Source of the DNA: Agelaius tricolor | Lineage: Eukaryota; Chordata; Aves; Passeriformes; Icteridae | Length of the DNA stretch: 64,000 bases | NCBI GenBank assembly: GCA_023055355.1 | Contig: JALJCS010000039.1 | Span: 1,766,001 to 1,830,000, forward strand | Direction: 5' to 3' | In this document: one piece after another, positions 22,030 through 34,634 of the stretch | How the letters are laid out: every line of letters begins with the position of its first letter | Numbering within the stretch: position 1 is the first letter of the stretch | Program-made: the position numbers and the translations under genes | Notes under the pieces: generated by a model | The model's input: the letters and a program-made list of their open reading frames with translations, nothing else | What the model was told of the DNA's origin: nothing | Databases searched by the model: none

Positions 22030-22375
22030 CGAGCGTGCTGTGTGGGGGCTCCTCACGGCACCACTCTGTCCCGTTGTGCCCCGTTGCATGCTCCCAGCAG
22101 CCGGGCAAGCTTCTATTTCCCACGTGTCACAAAGGGGCCTTGGTCACCGGGTTCCGTTCCATGGCACGGTGACCGTGCTGCAGCGTGCCAGCCAGGGCCC
22201 TTGCACACACTGCCGCCTGCCCTGGGGCCGCCCCCAGCCCAGCCAAAGTGGCCCAACTTGGAAGGAATGCCTGGCCCCAGGTGTCTAAGACAGCCCCACA
22301 GGATCTTTAGGAAGGGCTCAGAGCATCAGTTAACGCCACCCAGCTCTGCAGGCTCTCAGTCCTATCCCCATATCT
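22030..22375 (-). promoter_or_regulatory. Conserved 5' block upstream of gene A
   Basis: About 350 bp strongly conserved upstream of all three intact genes (also 34970-35290 and 51590-51900). It includes TTCCCACGTGTCACAAA with an E-box-like CACGTG, GGTTCCGTTCCATGGCAC and CAGGATCTTTAGGAAGGGCT. Promoter plus 5' UTR is the likely role; no TATA box is evident. Confidence 0.45.
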
Positions 22376-23782
22376 TTCCCTGAGAGCATTTGAATTTCTA
22401 AATTAGAATCCTTTGAGGGCTGGGGATTTACATTTTCCCTTTCAGAGAAGGCTTCTGCCTTCCTTAGCAGACACCTCTCTCTTCAAACCAAGACAATTGT
22501 TCATTATCTTGCAGATGCGCAGTTGCTGGGCATCCCCCTTTTACACCAGGCACCTAGAGAACCATTCCCAGCAACTGGGAAAATCCTAGCTGCTCCATTC
22601 ACCCATAGATGAGGTCTCCAAATTTGCCCCAAAAGTGGCTCCTGCTTTTATAGGCCAAAAAGAGCAAGTCCAAGCGACTTGATGATATTTTTAGCCCAGA
22701 AAGCCCTGCTGCTGATGGCACACTTGACAATCAGCAGGGGACACAGCTAGGCCAAAGCCCAGACCTCTGCTGGGAGCCTTTCTCCTCAAACACCCTTCAA
22801 ACAAGCCTCCATGCAAGTCAGTTGGGAAAGTTGCTTCAAAGGAGACATTGCTGGCACATAACTACACAGGCTTATGGGAAAGATTCTAAAGCAGCCGCTC
22901 TGGAGTCAAAGAGCCAGCAGCACTAAGAGTCCCTCTCATCTATTTGGAGCTAAATCCCACTTTGGGCGAGTTGAAGGAGTTTGGAAGGAGCTAGAGAGCG
23001 GACCTCTGAATTTTTTAGATGATGCCATTGCTTTTTCTTCTCTTCTACATAGACAGGAAGGGTGAGTTTGGCTCCCATCTGCACCGCACGGCTCACAGGG
23101 CAGCAAGACTTGTAGTTCCAAGAGCTTTGAAGGATTTCTTGGCCAAGAAGACACGGCCAACAAGGATATTTCTGTTTTGGAGCCAATCCTTCAAGATTTC
23201 CTCTTAGGGACTCATGCTCTCGGGGTCTCTAGCTGCTCAGAGTGACCCCGAGATAAGTTAGAAAGTCTCTTTTCCCAGCCCGGCAGTGGAAGAAGGAGTC
23301 AGAGCTCTTCATTTCTCGGTCTCAAGGTTGTTTCTTGGGTCTTATCTATAAAATTCTTTCTCCTGTCCTGCTGAGGTCTGCTCAGCAAGACAGTCTAAGG
23401 CACTCTGCCTCCTCCAGGGCGGTGTTATCTTCTTCTACTGAAAACAACTCCCTGTACAATATTTACAATGACTTTCCAATACCTATCATCTACGTTAGAC
23501 AGTGAGCTTCTACTCTAAACCAATTGAAAAGTGCCAACATCACAGCAGAAGACGGAGGCCAAGAAGAAGAAGGAGAAAGGCTGGACATGCCCAGATTCCT
23601 CCATCTTGCCCCCTGAAGCCCCATTCTAAAAACCCCCCAAATCTATTTTTCCACTCTGTGCTAAATTCACTATCATTTTGTGGCTTGTCATTCTTCATAC
23701 CTGGTTGGGAATTGTTTTTTCCAAGGGCTAAATCCAAGGCACTGGGGTCTTGGGCTCTGTGCCAAGGTCTCTGAGCCCTCTG
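22376..23782. other. Upstream flank of gene A, no gene seen
   Basis: 22376-22620 is shared with 51901-52168 upstream of gene C (GAGAGCATTTGAATTTCTAA and following). The rest carries no supported gene. 23215-23640 has the look of an old LTR (a TATAAAATT-type box and a compact non-coding structure), but I could not delimit it. Confidence 0.4.
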
Positions 23783-24171
23783 ACAGGGTCTCGAGTCCTG
23801 CAGGGCAGCCCAAGGAATTTCCTGGGTTCCCACATCTTGCTACAGTGGAAGCTTCCTTAGCCAATCATGCCATGACACAACAAACCTACAGCACTGCATC
23901 CCAAACTTCTCGTTTACCATTGGAACTACTTTGATTTTTCCTAGATCTTGAACTCCAAAACTCTAAACTTTCCTCCACTTCAACTTTCCTCCCCGTGTCT
24001 CTGCTATAAACTAGAAATCCGCATTCTCGCTTCTAGCAGCTAAGTTTGGTAGCCTTTTCCAAGGTCTCAGCTCAAATGCTGTGTTAAATTCTAAGCTTTG
24101 CTGACAAGACCAAAGGTCTGAGATTTCCCTGCATTTGGGTTTCCACCAACATAGATGCTGCTAGTTGCAGA

Positions 24172-26787
24172 GTGCCCAGGATCCGTCTTGCCAGTCAACT
24201 CTGGCAGGAAGTATGGCCTGTGCACAATTCTGACAGAGAATGGAGATTGACTGTGGACTATCGTGCCTTGAATGAAGCGACTCCACCGCTGAGCGCGGCT
24301 GGGCCGGACATGCTGGAACTCCAGTACGAGCTGGAGCCCAAGGCAGCAAAGTGGTACGCCACTGCTGGCATTGCTAATGCGTTTCTCTCCATTCCTCTGG
24401 CAGCAGAATGCAGGCCTCAGTTTGCTTTCACCTGGAGGGGCGTGCAGTACACCTGGAACCGACTGCCCCAGGGGTGGAAGCACAGCCCCACCATGTGCAT
24501 GGACCGATCCAGGCTGCACTGGAAAAGGGTAAGGCTCCAGAATATCTGCAGTACATGGATGACATCATTGTGTGGGGAAACATAGCAATGGAAGTATTTG
24601 AGAAAGGAGAGAAGATCATCCAGTTCTGCTGGAATCTGATTTCGCCATCAAGGAGAACAAAGTCAAGGGACCTGCCCGAGAGATCCAGTGCCTGGAAGTA
24701 AAGGGGCAAGATGGACGGCGTCAGATTCCCACTGAGGTCATTAACAAGATCACCGTTATGTCTCCACCAACCAGCAAGAAGAAACACCAGGTTTCCTAGG
24801 TGCCACAGTTTTTGGAGAATCCACATTCCCAAGTACAGCCAGAATGTGAGCCCTTTCTACCTGGTCATCTGCAAAAAGACGATTTCCACTGGGGCCCTGA
24901 GCAGCAACAAGCCTTTGTCCAGATCAAGCAGGAGATCGCTCATGCAGTGGCCCTTGGCTCAGTCAGGACAGGAGCAGAGGTGAAGAACGTGCTCTACTCT
25001 GCAGCTGGGTACAATGGCTTGTCCTAGAGCCTTTGGCAGAAGGTGCCTGGGGAGACTCGGGGCCGACCACTGGGATTCTGGAGCCGAAGGTACAGAGGGT
25101 CCAAAGCCAACTCCACTCCCACAGAGAAGGAAATCTTGGCCACCTATGAAGGAGTCCAGGCTGCCTCGGAGGTGGTTGGTACTGAAGCACAACTCCTCCT
25201 GGCAGCCCGGTGCTGGGGTGGATGTTCAAAGCAAAGGTTCCCTCTACGCACCATGCCACCAGTGCTACATGGAGCAAGTGGATTGCCCTCATCACACAGC
25301 GCACCTGTACTGGAAACCTGAATGGCCCTGGGATTCTGGAAATAATTACAAACTGGCTGGAAGGTGAGAACCTTGGTTTTGCTGATGAAGGGGAACAAGA
25401 AGTGACACGAGCTGAAGAAGCTCCACCATACAACCAACTGCCAGCAGAAGATACACGATAAGCTCTTTTCACTGATGGTTCTTGCCGCATTGTGGGAATA
25501 AAACTTAAGTGGAAAGCAGCCGTATGGAGCCCCACAGGACAGGTTGCAGAGGCCACTGAAGGAGAAGGTGGATCAAGCCAACTTGCTGAACTCAAAGCTG
25601 TTCAACTGGCCCTGGACATTGCTGAGAGAGAGAAGCTGCCAAAGCTCTACCTTTACACTGATCCATGGATGGTAGCCAATGCTCTGTGGGGATGGCTGGA
25701 GAGGTGGAAAGAGGCTAACTGGCAGCGCAGAGGAAAACCAATCTGGGCTACTGATGAGTGGAAAGACATTGCTACCAGGGTAGAGAAGCTACCTGTGAAA
25801 GTCCACCATGTAGATGCCCATGTCCCCAAGAGTCGGGCTAATAAAGAACACCAAAACAATGAGCAGGTATATCAGGCAGCAAAGACAGACATGTTAAAGA
25901 TAGACTTAGATTGGCAACATAAAGGAGAGTTGTTCCTAGCTCGATGGGCCCATGATGCCTCAGGCCATCAGGGCAGAGATGCCACCTGTAAGTGGGCACG
26001 AGCCCCAGGGGTGGATTTAACCATGGACAGTATTTCTCAGGTTATCCATGACTGTGAGACGTGTGCTGCCATCAAGCAGGCCCAGCGGGTGAAGCCCCTG
26101 TGGTACGGTGGGCGGTGGTCCAAGTACAAGTATGGGCAGGCCTGGCAGATTGACTACATCCCACTGGCCCAAACACGCCAGGGCAAGCGCTACGTGCCCA
26201 CAATGGTGGAAGCCACCACTGGATGGTTGGAAACCCACCCCGTGCCTCATGCTATGGCCCGGAACACCATGCTGGGCCTTGAAAAGCAAGTCCTGTTGAG
26301 ACATGGTAGCCCTGAGAAAATTGAGTCAGACAATGGGACTCATTTCAAGAAGAGCCTTATCAACACCTGGGCCAGGGAACATGGCATTGAGTGGGTGTAC
26401 CACATCCCCTACCATGCACCAGCTGCAGGCAAAGTGGAGAGGTACAACGGACTGTTAAAAACCACATTGAAAGCATGAGGTGGGGGATCGTTCAAAAACT
26501 GGGAGCAGCATCTGGCAAAAGCCACCTGGTTAGTTAACACCTGAAGCTCCACTAACCGAGTGGGCCCTGCCCAATCTGAGCCTTTGCATAGAGTAGATGG
26601 AGACAAAGTCCCAGTGGTGCATGTCAGAGGTTTGTTAGGGAAGACAGTTTGGATTAATTCTGCCTCGAATACAGACAAACTCATTTGTGGGGTTGTTTTT
26701 GCTCAAGGACCAGGTTGCACATGGTGGATAATGCAAAAAGATGGAAGAACACGATGTGTACCTCAGGGAGATCTGATTGTTGGGTGA
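24172..26787 (+). pseudogene. Broken pol of ERV2
   Basis: RT starts in one frame (WRLTVDYRALNE) and shifts before the YMDDIIVWGN active site at about 24550. The connection domain is split over several frames. A TAA at 25459-25461 precedes RNase H. 25492-26478 is a continuous 328-codon piece with RNase H (HVDAH) and the integrase core, including CETC, QIDYIPL, SDNGTHF and the glutamate of VERYNGLL. TGA codons at 26476-26478 and about 26541 then break the C-terminal part; both fit decay at CpG (CGA to TGA), which is inferred. It is not functional as a unit. Confidence 0.8.
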
Positions 26788-27001
26788 GACCTATGTGTAA
26801 ATATTACTGTTTACTGAATGCGATTACCATTGTCTGTGTATAGCTGTATATTGGATGTATAATGTATGTGTTTGTAGAGTTAGAATTTAAATTAGTTTTA
26901 GTAGTAAGCAGACGATATGGGGATAAGGGGTGGAATGTCCTGGGTTGACTATATGATGCTTTAAACCCCAGTCGTGTGTACCAAGGGACGCACTGAATTT
27001 T

Positions 27002-27412
27002 GTGCGCAAAAAATGCGGTGCTTGAAAGAGAGGATCGGTGTCTGCATGCTGAGGGCAGCACTTGTATTTTTGAAATGAGCCCAGTTACCCATGCACTATC
27101 ACAGGTGTGTTATGTGGGAAGGGGCTGTGCCTGTGTGAGATCTGCTTGCACAACTATTCCAATTGAGTCTTTTAATGAAACTACTAATGGTACTAACTTC
27201 TCTATTTGTAATTTCACAACCAAAAGTGGATGCCACTTCAGCTGCACCACACAAGAACTTCTCTACAGATGCTGCAGAATGCACATGATGGGTATCACCA
27301 AGCGCCCAAATTCCAAACTGGACGGGACGCTAACGTTCTAAAGCAAATGCCGTACCAGCCTAATATAGAATGGCTAGTGGCAGGAGTCCAAAATGCATCT
27401 CACAGAGCCTGA
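27002..27412 (+). pseudogene. env-like remnant of ERV2
   Basis: Same cysteine- and sequon-rich piece as at 3328-3591, with FNETTNGTNFS and CTTQELL. No transmembrane subunit is recognisable after it. Confidence 0.4.
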
Positions 27413-27717
27413 TGAACACTCAAATCCGGTATCAAAGTTGTTACCGAAATCATCACCAAAATAGAGAAAGAAAGAGAACATCATGAGTCAGATGGCTTCT
27501 TGTGATGGACAAATCTGGAACCACCAGCAGCTCCTTAGATTTTTAGCTTCCTCAGCAAACCAGTTCTAATTTTAAAAAAATTGACCCTCCTCTTAAGCAT
27601 CATAAACCTATGGATGTGGTAGAAAATTAAAACAGCAGCAGAACAGTACATATGTACTGTGGACTGTCCAGAGGATCTTGCAAAAGAATTTGCATCAGGA
27701 TAAAGAGAAGGGGAGAA

Positions 27718-28246
27718 TGAAACAAGGCCTTTGTTTGACATAAGCACAAGCAATTCCCATAAGTAAACAAGTACTTAGCACAGACCTACATAGGCACATA
27801 GCACCAGTTAGCATAAGAAAAACCTGGCGGGCCTAACTTGACAGGAGAGGGACTTGACAAAAAGCTTTAGACACATTCTACCAGAAGAACTAAGGGCAAG
27901 TGTAAAATGAGCCCTGTGCAGGGAAGCCATGAGGAAGAAGTGCTGCTTTAGGGCATGGAGGCCGCTCCTGGCCAGCGCCTGGACATTAGCTTCAAGTACA
28001 GGAATCTGACAGAATGTATTTCTCACCCCCTGCCTATCGAATCAGCTCAGCAGAGTCAAGATGGATGGTATTTTTGAGATACATTTCTGACATCATCCCA
28101 CTGAAATTTACATGTGGCAGAGCAGCATTTTAGCGGCTGCAGACCCCTGCCCTCCTGCCAGCTCAATAAAAGGGCTTTTGGCGGACAATGCATTTGTGTG
28201 CGGATTTCTTTGAATGAGGGAGGCCCCTCAGGACTGCTGTTGGCCA
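27718..28246 (+). repeat. 3' LTR of ERV2
   Basis: Begins TG directly after the purine tract AAAGAGAAGGGGAGAA. AATAAAAGGGC is at about 28165. The end is approximate. Confidence 0.5.
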
Positions 28247-28295
28247 TCCCCCGTGTGTGGCCATCCCCTGTGTGTGGCCATCCCCTGGTGGATCT
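28247..28295. repeat. Short tandem repeat, three copies
   Basis: A unit of about 18 bp (GGCCATCCCCTGTGTGT) occurs three times here and twice at the matching left-arm site (about 2323-2352), so the arms have drifted in copy number. Confidence 0.7.
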
Positions 28296-29185
28296 GCAAA
28301 AGCTTCAAATCAGCTGCCTCAGCTTCCAGGGCCTCTCTTGGCCAGCATCCTGACGTGGGTGCAGGGCTGCTGCCAGGCACTGCTGGGACCCAGCAGGACA
28401 GGACCGGCTGTCTCATGTCCATGGAGCAGCCCTGACACAGCCAGGGCCATCCTGAAAGCAGACAAACGCTCCCGGCTCAGCAGAGAGGAGCAAGGAGCAC
28501 TGGGCTGTGCTCAGGGTATCTCAGCATGGTGCTCCAGTGGGAAGGGCAGGCAGGCAGGCCTCCCACATTCAGGGCATCTCCTGCATCAAAAGGACGGGCA
28601 TTTTGTCCTTTTCATCCCTCCACCACAGAACCAGGCCTGACATCTCCTCCTCTGGAGTGGAGTTTTTCCAGTTACAAGGTCATCTCACGCTTGGCCAGTG
28701 TGTGAGATGAGGCTGCAGTGACCTGTGATACCACCTCCATGCCAACCACAGCTTCATTGTGTATCGTTCCTCTTTCACAGGTTCACTTCCCATTGATTGA
28801 CCATTCCATTGTTTCCCTGAAGGGTCAAATTCCCACCAGTTAAACCATAAGGTTTCCTTCATTCTCTGCTCTTAATTCTCTTGTTGACGTGCACAACAGG
28901 GGACCAAATATGGCAGGGCCTTAGACACAACTTTGGTCCCTGACACACACAGGCTCCTTGTCCCACTGCTGGCCTTCAGTGTGCTCAGCAAGATCTGGAA
29001 CTGCATGGTGCTGTGGAACTGCACCTTCAGCACAGGGACCTTTCCAGCCTGACCTGCCCCCGTTCCTCTGGGTCTGTGCACAAAACACGGCGTGGGAGAC
29101 AACGGCAGCAGGGGCCTGTGTGTCCCAGGGCCCCGGATGTGCTTCAGCTCCACAGGGATGCAGGCAAAGTGAAGAAGTCAAATTG

Positions 29186-29191
29186 TTTATT
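29186..29191 (-). terminator. Poly(A) signal AATAAA of gene B
   Basis: TTTATT on the plus strand about 265 bp past the gene B stop, matching 1430-1435. Confidence 0.65.
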
Positions 29192-29454
29192 AATGGAAGG
29201 CAAAAAAAGGGATGATATGGGAGGGAAAAAGGGAATGGGCAGGCAGGGTCTGAGAGCTTGAGAAATGGAGCTATCAAAAGGAAGAGTGGAAGGAAAACAT
29301 AGGAATAGGCATGGTCTGAGGGCTGGTGAGATGGAGCTGTCAAAAGGGAGGGAGGGTGGAGGGGCAAAAGTGGATGGACAGTGTCTGAGGGCTGGAGGGA
29401 GGGAGCTATCTACAGGCAGGGAGAGGGCTGAAGCCACGCGAGCTTCCCACAGGC

Positions 29455-32400
29455 TCAGCCGTACCAGTCCTCAACTATGTCTAGAGCTGCAGTGGCAAGG
29501 GGAGATGCTGTCCTCTTCAGTGTCTCCTGGTGCTGTTCTTGGGACACTGGCTCACTGGATCCAGAAAAGGACCCTATTTCTTCAGGTCTTAGGCCTAATT
29601 TAGCATGACGACTTTCAATGTTAGAGCAGGATGGGCTGGCATTGTTCTTTGGGGATTCTAGGCCTGGAACAGAGAGAAAGAGAGCCATGGTCAGAGCCTG
29701 GATCTGCAGTGACCTGAGGAAAGCATCCAGCCAGGGCCACCCCACCCAACTCTTGCCATGGCTGAGAGAGAGGTGTTGCCAACAGGATCAGCAGCAAGCT
29801 GCGGGCCAGGAATTCCACCCGTGTCCCTGAAATCTGTGTGCTCTGCCCACACCATGTCTTGTGCACACATGGAAAGAAGCCCACTGCAGCCGGGACAGGG
29901 ATTGCAGCTCCCTGCTCAGGCATTGCAGCTCGCCTGCCCAGGCCGCTGCCCTCACTCACCCTGACTGAGATCCTGGACCTCTTGCTGCTGCTCCCTGATC
30001 CTGGGAAACCCAGCCATCTCTGAGAACAAAGAATTCATCTTGGCCCTAGCGGCACAGGTCCCTGCCGGCGGCGTTGCCGGCGCTGCGGCCACACGGGCTG
30101 CTGGCCCGGCAGGGCTCAGCCCGGGCCCTTGCCGCACGCTGCCGCCCCAGGGCACGGCTGCCAGAGGGCGGCAGCAGCAATGCCCAGGCCGGGCGGGGCT
30201 CCACAGCGCCGGGCCCGGCTGGCGCTGCTGGGGCAGCAGGCGGGGCTGGGGCTGAGCTGCGGCGGGCCGCGCCAGGGAGGGAGCCCGGGCTCGTGGCTCA
30301 CCCATGAACCTGATGGCCGCCTCTCGCAGGGGCTCCTGTGGGCTCTGCAGGTAGCGCAGGGCCCGGCGCAGGTGCTCGGCCGCTCTGCTCCTGTCCTCTG
30401 CCAGCTGCAGAGAGCGGCAGGAGGGAAGGCTTGGCGCGGGCTCAGCCCCTGGGCCGGGCGCTGCCTGCGCCCAGCCCCGGCCTCCCCTGGCCGCACAGGC
30501 CTGAGGCACGGCCAGCAGCCGCTGGCCAAGGGCTCCCGAGGGCAGGGGGCAGAGGGCCGGCTGCTGCCCGGGGAGCCGCGGTGCCGACCCGCAGCCCCGC
30601 CGGGCCGGGGCTCCATGGGCACGCGGCTGGGGCCCACGGGAGCCTGAAGCAGAGCCCGCGCGGCCTCTGGCTGCAGCAGCGGGCAGGGGCACAGCTTCCT
30701 GGCCCCGCACCTGAGCACTGCCCTCAGGGGCCTTCTCCGGGCTGAGCCTGGGGGTTCTCGGCTCCTCTTACCAGGCACTCATCAACCCTCAACGGCGGCT
30801 GCTTCTTCAACAGCTGTACGAGCTTCCTCCTCTTCAGGAACTCAGCCACACGAATCAGCGTTTCCCGAGAGGCCTGCAGAGCAGCAGAGACCCTGAGATG
30901 GCCCCACAGCCCAGGGCCCAGGACCCACATCCCTGTGCCAAGGCCTGGAGAAGGCATCAGCCCAAGAGGCACCAGGGCAGGAGGCAGCCAAGCCCCCTCC
31001 CAGAGATCCACCAGCATCACAGGAAACCTCACCTTTGCCACATCCCAGTTCTTATCATGACAGTAAATTAAAAGTTCATACAGGCTCTTGCTCACAATTG
31101 TCCTCAGGGACTTTTTCGCCTCATCCACTACCAATTCTATCACCTTGCTGAAGAGTTGAATGGAGAGCACCTGCACATGGCTGTTGTCCTAGAGGAAACA
31201 AAAGACCTACATCAACTACTCCAGTCCCAGCTGGTCAAAGGCCTGAAAATCCAGAGGGCACAAAGTTTCTGGGAAACACCTGATGCCTGTGGCTCAGGAT
31301 GCAGAAGCTTACGTGGCCAAAGAGCAGCAGCAGTGCCTCAGCCAGCTTTGGGGCAGTGGTGCTGGATAGTAGGATGTCTTTGTGCTGCAGCACATTTGTG
31401 AACACAGAGAGGGTCATGCAGACCACCTCTCCTTCTGCATCATCCAGCAGCTCCAGCAGGCTTGGAAACAGATTACACATTCTCCTGGCCTGTGTGGAAC
31501 ACAAGGCTGTGCTGGGAAGCCATGGACAGCTGTACCACCACCACCACCCTGGCACTACAAGCCCACCCTGCTGCTGCAAGGCCCACAGGCCAAAGGCCTG
31601 AGCCAAAGCCCTGGGGCAGGTGAGGCAGGAGAGCTGGGAGCAGCTGCCTCAGCTTCTGAAACCCTGCCAGCCCAAGGGGCAGCTTTCCACAGTGCAGCTT
31701 CAGCTGCTGCCCCCTTCTCACCATCAAGAGATCCTTGCTGACCACCACGAGACCTCTGAGGGCCAGGCGATGCCTCTCCCTGCACTTGCTCTGCAGGAAC
31801 CTCAACAAGACTTTCAGGACACTGCCACCACATTTCCTCAAGTCCAGGCACTCGAGGACCTGCAAGGCACAGGGCAGTGACAGGGGAGCCAGCCAGCAGG
31901 AGCCCAGAGCTGCACAGAGCTGGGCCCAGGCAGCAGCACAGGGCATGGGCACCGTCCTGGCAGCTGTGGCTGTGAGAGGGCAGAGATCTGGGAGGCAGCG
32001 CTGGCCTTGAGGCTCACCTCCACAAAGAATGCCAGGAAGGGCAGATCCCAGTACGGGTCCTGAGTGCTGAGCTGCCCGAGCAAGTGGAGTGCGATGCGAG
32101 AACACAAAGGGACCAAGGTACGGCACATCTCCCTGGCAGGGGGAAAAAGGCACCAAGACCCTGAGGTGGGGAGACAAACCTTTCCCAGGTTTGCTGGGAC
32201 TCACAGAGGTCTGGTTTTTCCCCAGCACCCCTGGAGTGGATGTGGCTACTCTGGGAGGTGGCCCCTTCTGGGCACCCTCCCCTCCCAGCCTTTTCCAGTC
32301 TCCTTGGCCGTCCCTCAGTGACGAGGCTCTCTGGCCCATGACCACAGGGACTGTGTGGGGCACAGGGCACAAATGCCAGGGGAAATGGGGAGCAGGGGGT

Positions 32401-34634
32401 CTCACCTGGCCAGCAGACCCATGGCATAGTGCTGGGTGTGAGCACCCAGCAGTGTGTCCCAGCCACACTTGCGCTCCATAGACATCACCTCATTGTCACA
32501 GCGCAGTAGGTAGAGCAGAGCCTTCATGGCCTGCACTGCAAACCTGTGTGCAGAGCAAAGCCCAGGTCACACTGGGAGCACTGGCCCTGGCCACAAGGGC
32601 ATGGGAAGGCCAGGAGGACTGGGACCTGTTGTAATTGCGGGGAAGGCGGTGTTCCTCCTGGCATGCTCTCCAGAAATTTCCAGCTTCCACTGGTGGCATC
32701 TGCTGTGTGGTGATGACAACATGGAAGAGCAGAGCCACAAACAGGCGGGAGGAATAAAGGATCATGGCCTCATGGTACTGAGGCACCTGGACAATCACCC
32801 AGATCACCAGAGTTGCCTGCAAAAGAAGCAGCCCAAGACAGCGCTCAGTGCCGAGGTGTCCATGGGGCAAGGCCCAAGGGCAGATGCGGGAGGAGCAGTG
32901 GGCCTGGTGCCCCCTGAGCCTGCCCCTAGCCCAGGGTTCAGCCCAGCTGACTGAGGCATGGAGAGGATGGAGAGCTGCTGGGGAGGTGACCCAGGGGTAA
33001 GCAGAGGCCAAATCCAGAAACTCACAGCCAGGGCAAAAACGTCCCTGTCGTCCCCATCAGAGGTGCGTCTGCTGTGCAGAGGCCAATCTGCCATCACGCA
33101 GATTAGTGTTGGCAGCACCTTCTCCACTGCTGGTCCCGATGACCCTATGGTTCTCCATATCATTGCAGCAGCTCTGAGGGATCAGAGCTCTGTGTCAGGG
33201 GCATCTGAGTCCCAGTACCATGCCCTGTGCAGCTGTGGGGCCCAGGTGACAGAGCCCCGGTGCCCTGAGGAGCAGGGCGGGAGCATTGGCAGCAGGTTCG
33301 GGAAACAGAGGGGCCCCAGGGTGCTGGACCTCTCTGCCTGTCTGGCAGAGCCCATAGCACAGGCTGTGCAGGGCCATGGGCCCCAAAGGCTGGTGAGCCC
33401 TGAGCTGTGCAGGCACGTGGGCCCCGTACCTGTCACACGTTGGGGCACAGCGCAGGAGGGTCAGCACCACGTCCGCAGGGTGTTCTTCAGCCAGCCTCAC
33501 TATGTCACTTTTCAGCCTGGCATCCACAGTGCCATGGAACACCAGCCTCTGGTGGATGCTCCTTACAATAGCTGGCACCTGGAGGAGGCATGGGGAAGAC
33601 TTGAAGCACTGTCTAAGGCAGCAACTTGCCCAGCTTCTCCCAAGAAGTTCTTCCCTTCCGGTCACACTGTGCTGGACTCAAAGGCTGAGGCGGCCCAGTG
33701 ACCATGGCTTGAGGGGACATGATCCTGGCAGGCCTCCAGGCCTGGCCTCGGGCTGCTTACCTGCTGCTGAGGAGAAATAGCACTCTCCTTGAAAAAATCC
33801 TCAGTGGGAGCATGAATCCCAGTGGGAGCTGGCCTGGTGCCAGTGTTTGTGATGCCCTCAGTCATTCTGGTGTCAGTGTTTCTGATGGACATGTTCCCAG
33901 ACATTGCCATGTGAACAGCCTTCACCCTTTGATAATTCATTGCATTATTTCCTGAGTGTGCTGTCCATTCTGGGCCAGCATGAGGCTTTGCCTGGAACTG
34001 TGTTGGCCTGGAGTCAGGCTGGGCTGGGCCCTCAGCTGCTGTGGTGCCGGTCTCTCTGCGCTGAATGTGCAGGAATTTGCGGAACCTCTGCAGGAGAACA
34101 AAGGACAGGGAAGGCAGGGACGTTGCATGGCATGCTCCAAGCGTGGTGCTGGGCTGAGCAGGGACAGCAGGCCCAGCCCAGGTGGGGGTGGCTGCAGGTA
34201 CCTTCAGGGTTTGGCGGAAGCGGCCAGGGCCGGGTTCCTGCTCTCGTGTCTTGTCCAGGGCTGCACCTGGCAAAGAGCGAGCGCAGCCAGAGCTGAGGGG
34301 CTGCGGGAGAGGCCGGAGAACACAGCCCAGCCCTGCGCTCCCCAGGCAGGGAGAGCCCCGGGATGGCCCAGGGGATGGAGCATGGCCACTGCAGGGTGTC
34401 TGCCCAGCCTGTTCCATCCTGTCCATGGGCATGTCCCCAGGGATGGGATGGGATGGGATGGGATGGGGCCAAGCTGGATGTAGCCATCAGCCCTGTGGCC
34501 CAGCTCTGCTACTCACCATCCTTCAGTGTCTGGATCTGTTCCAGATCTTCAGGCTGTTGTGCTTGGGCGGCTCCAGGGTCATTCTCTTTTTTCCCCCTGA
34601 AGACTTTGAAAGGGCTGAGAAATCTGTCCGCCAT
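29455..34634 (-). CDS. MROH-like HEAT-repeat protein, gene B (15 exons, 731 aa)
   Basis: Exons in transcript order: 34634-34517, 34266-34202, 34087-33761, 33578-33430, 33173-33026, 32816-32626, 32543-32406, 32132-32018, 31859-31722, 31489-31313, 31188-31033, 30873-30772, 30404-30302, 30019-29960, 29663-29455. All junctions are AG/GT, phases match genes A and C, and the sum is 2196 bp with a single terminal stop. The N-terminus MADRFLSPFKVF is unlike MEQRPP of A and C. Exon 3 is 327 bp instead of 150, adding 59 in-frame codons rich in Thr, Asn, Met and Gly (residues about 75-150). Exon 15 is the type ending DIVEDWYG, shared with fragment D. It is the most divergent paralogue; cellular role unknown. 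Confidence 0.85.
34440..34467. repeat. Short GGGAT repeat in intron 1 of gene B
   Basis: About five GGGAT units at the position of the big array in gene A, preceded by the same CCCAGGG context. Confidence 0.9.

Larger units (their letters stand above)
23783..28246 (+). mobile_element. Decayed ERV-L-like element (ERV2), pol-env-3'LTR
   Basis: Plus-strand twin of ERV1, better preserved. Order: pre-RT segment, RT (24172-24700), connection (about 24900-25460), RNase H and integrase (25492-26478), integrase C-terminal part (to 26787), env-like remnant (27002-27412), polypurine tract (27702-27717), LTR (27718-28246). No gag and no 5' LTR. Confidence 0.8.
23783..30620 (-). repeat. Right arm of large inverted duplication
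   Basis: Reverse-complement partner of 1-6262. It is longer because it retains about 550 bp of integrase and downstream sequence that the left arm lost. Similarity continues into gene B introns up to at least 30620, where the left partner leaves the window. Confidence 0.85.

Noticed and set aside
20183..22172. Reading frames of 230-490 codons on both strands across the GGGAT array
   Set aside because: A 5-bp repeat lacking stop words is open in several frames at once; the GMGWDGM and SHPIP-type proteins are artefacts, and the real exons of gene A flank the array.
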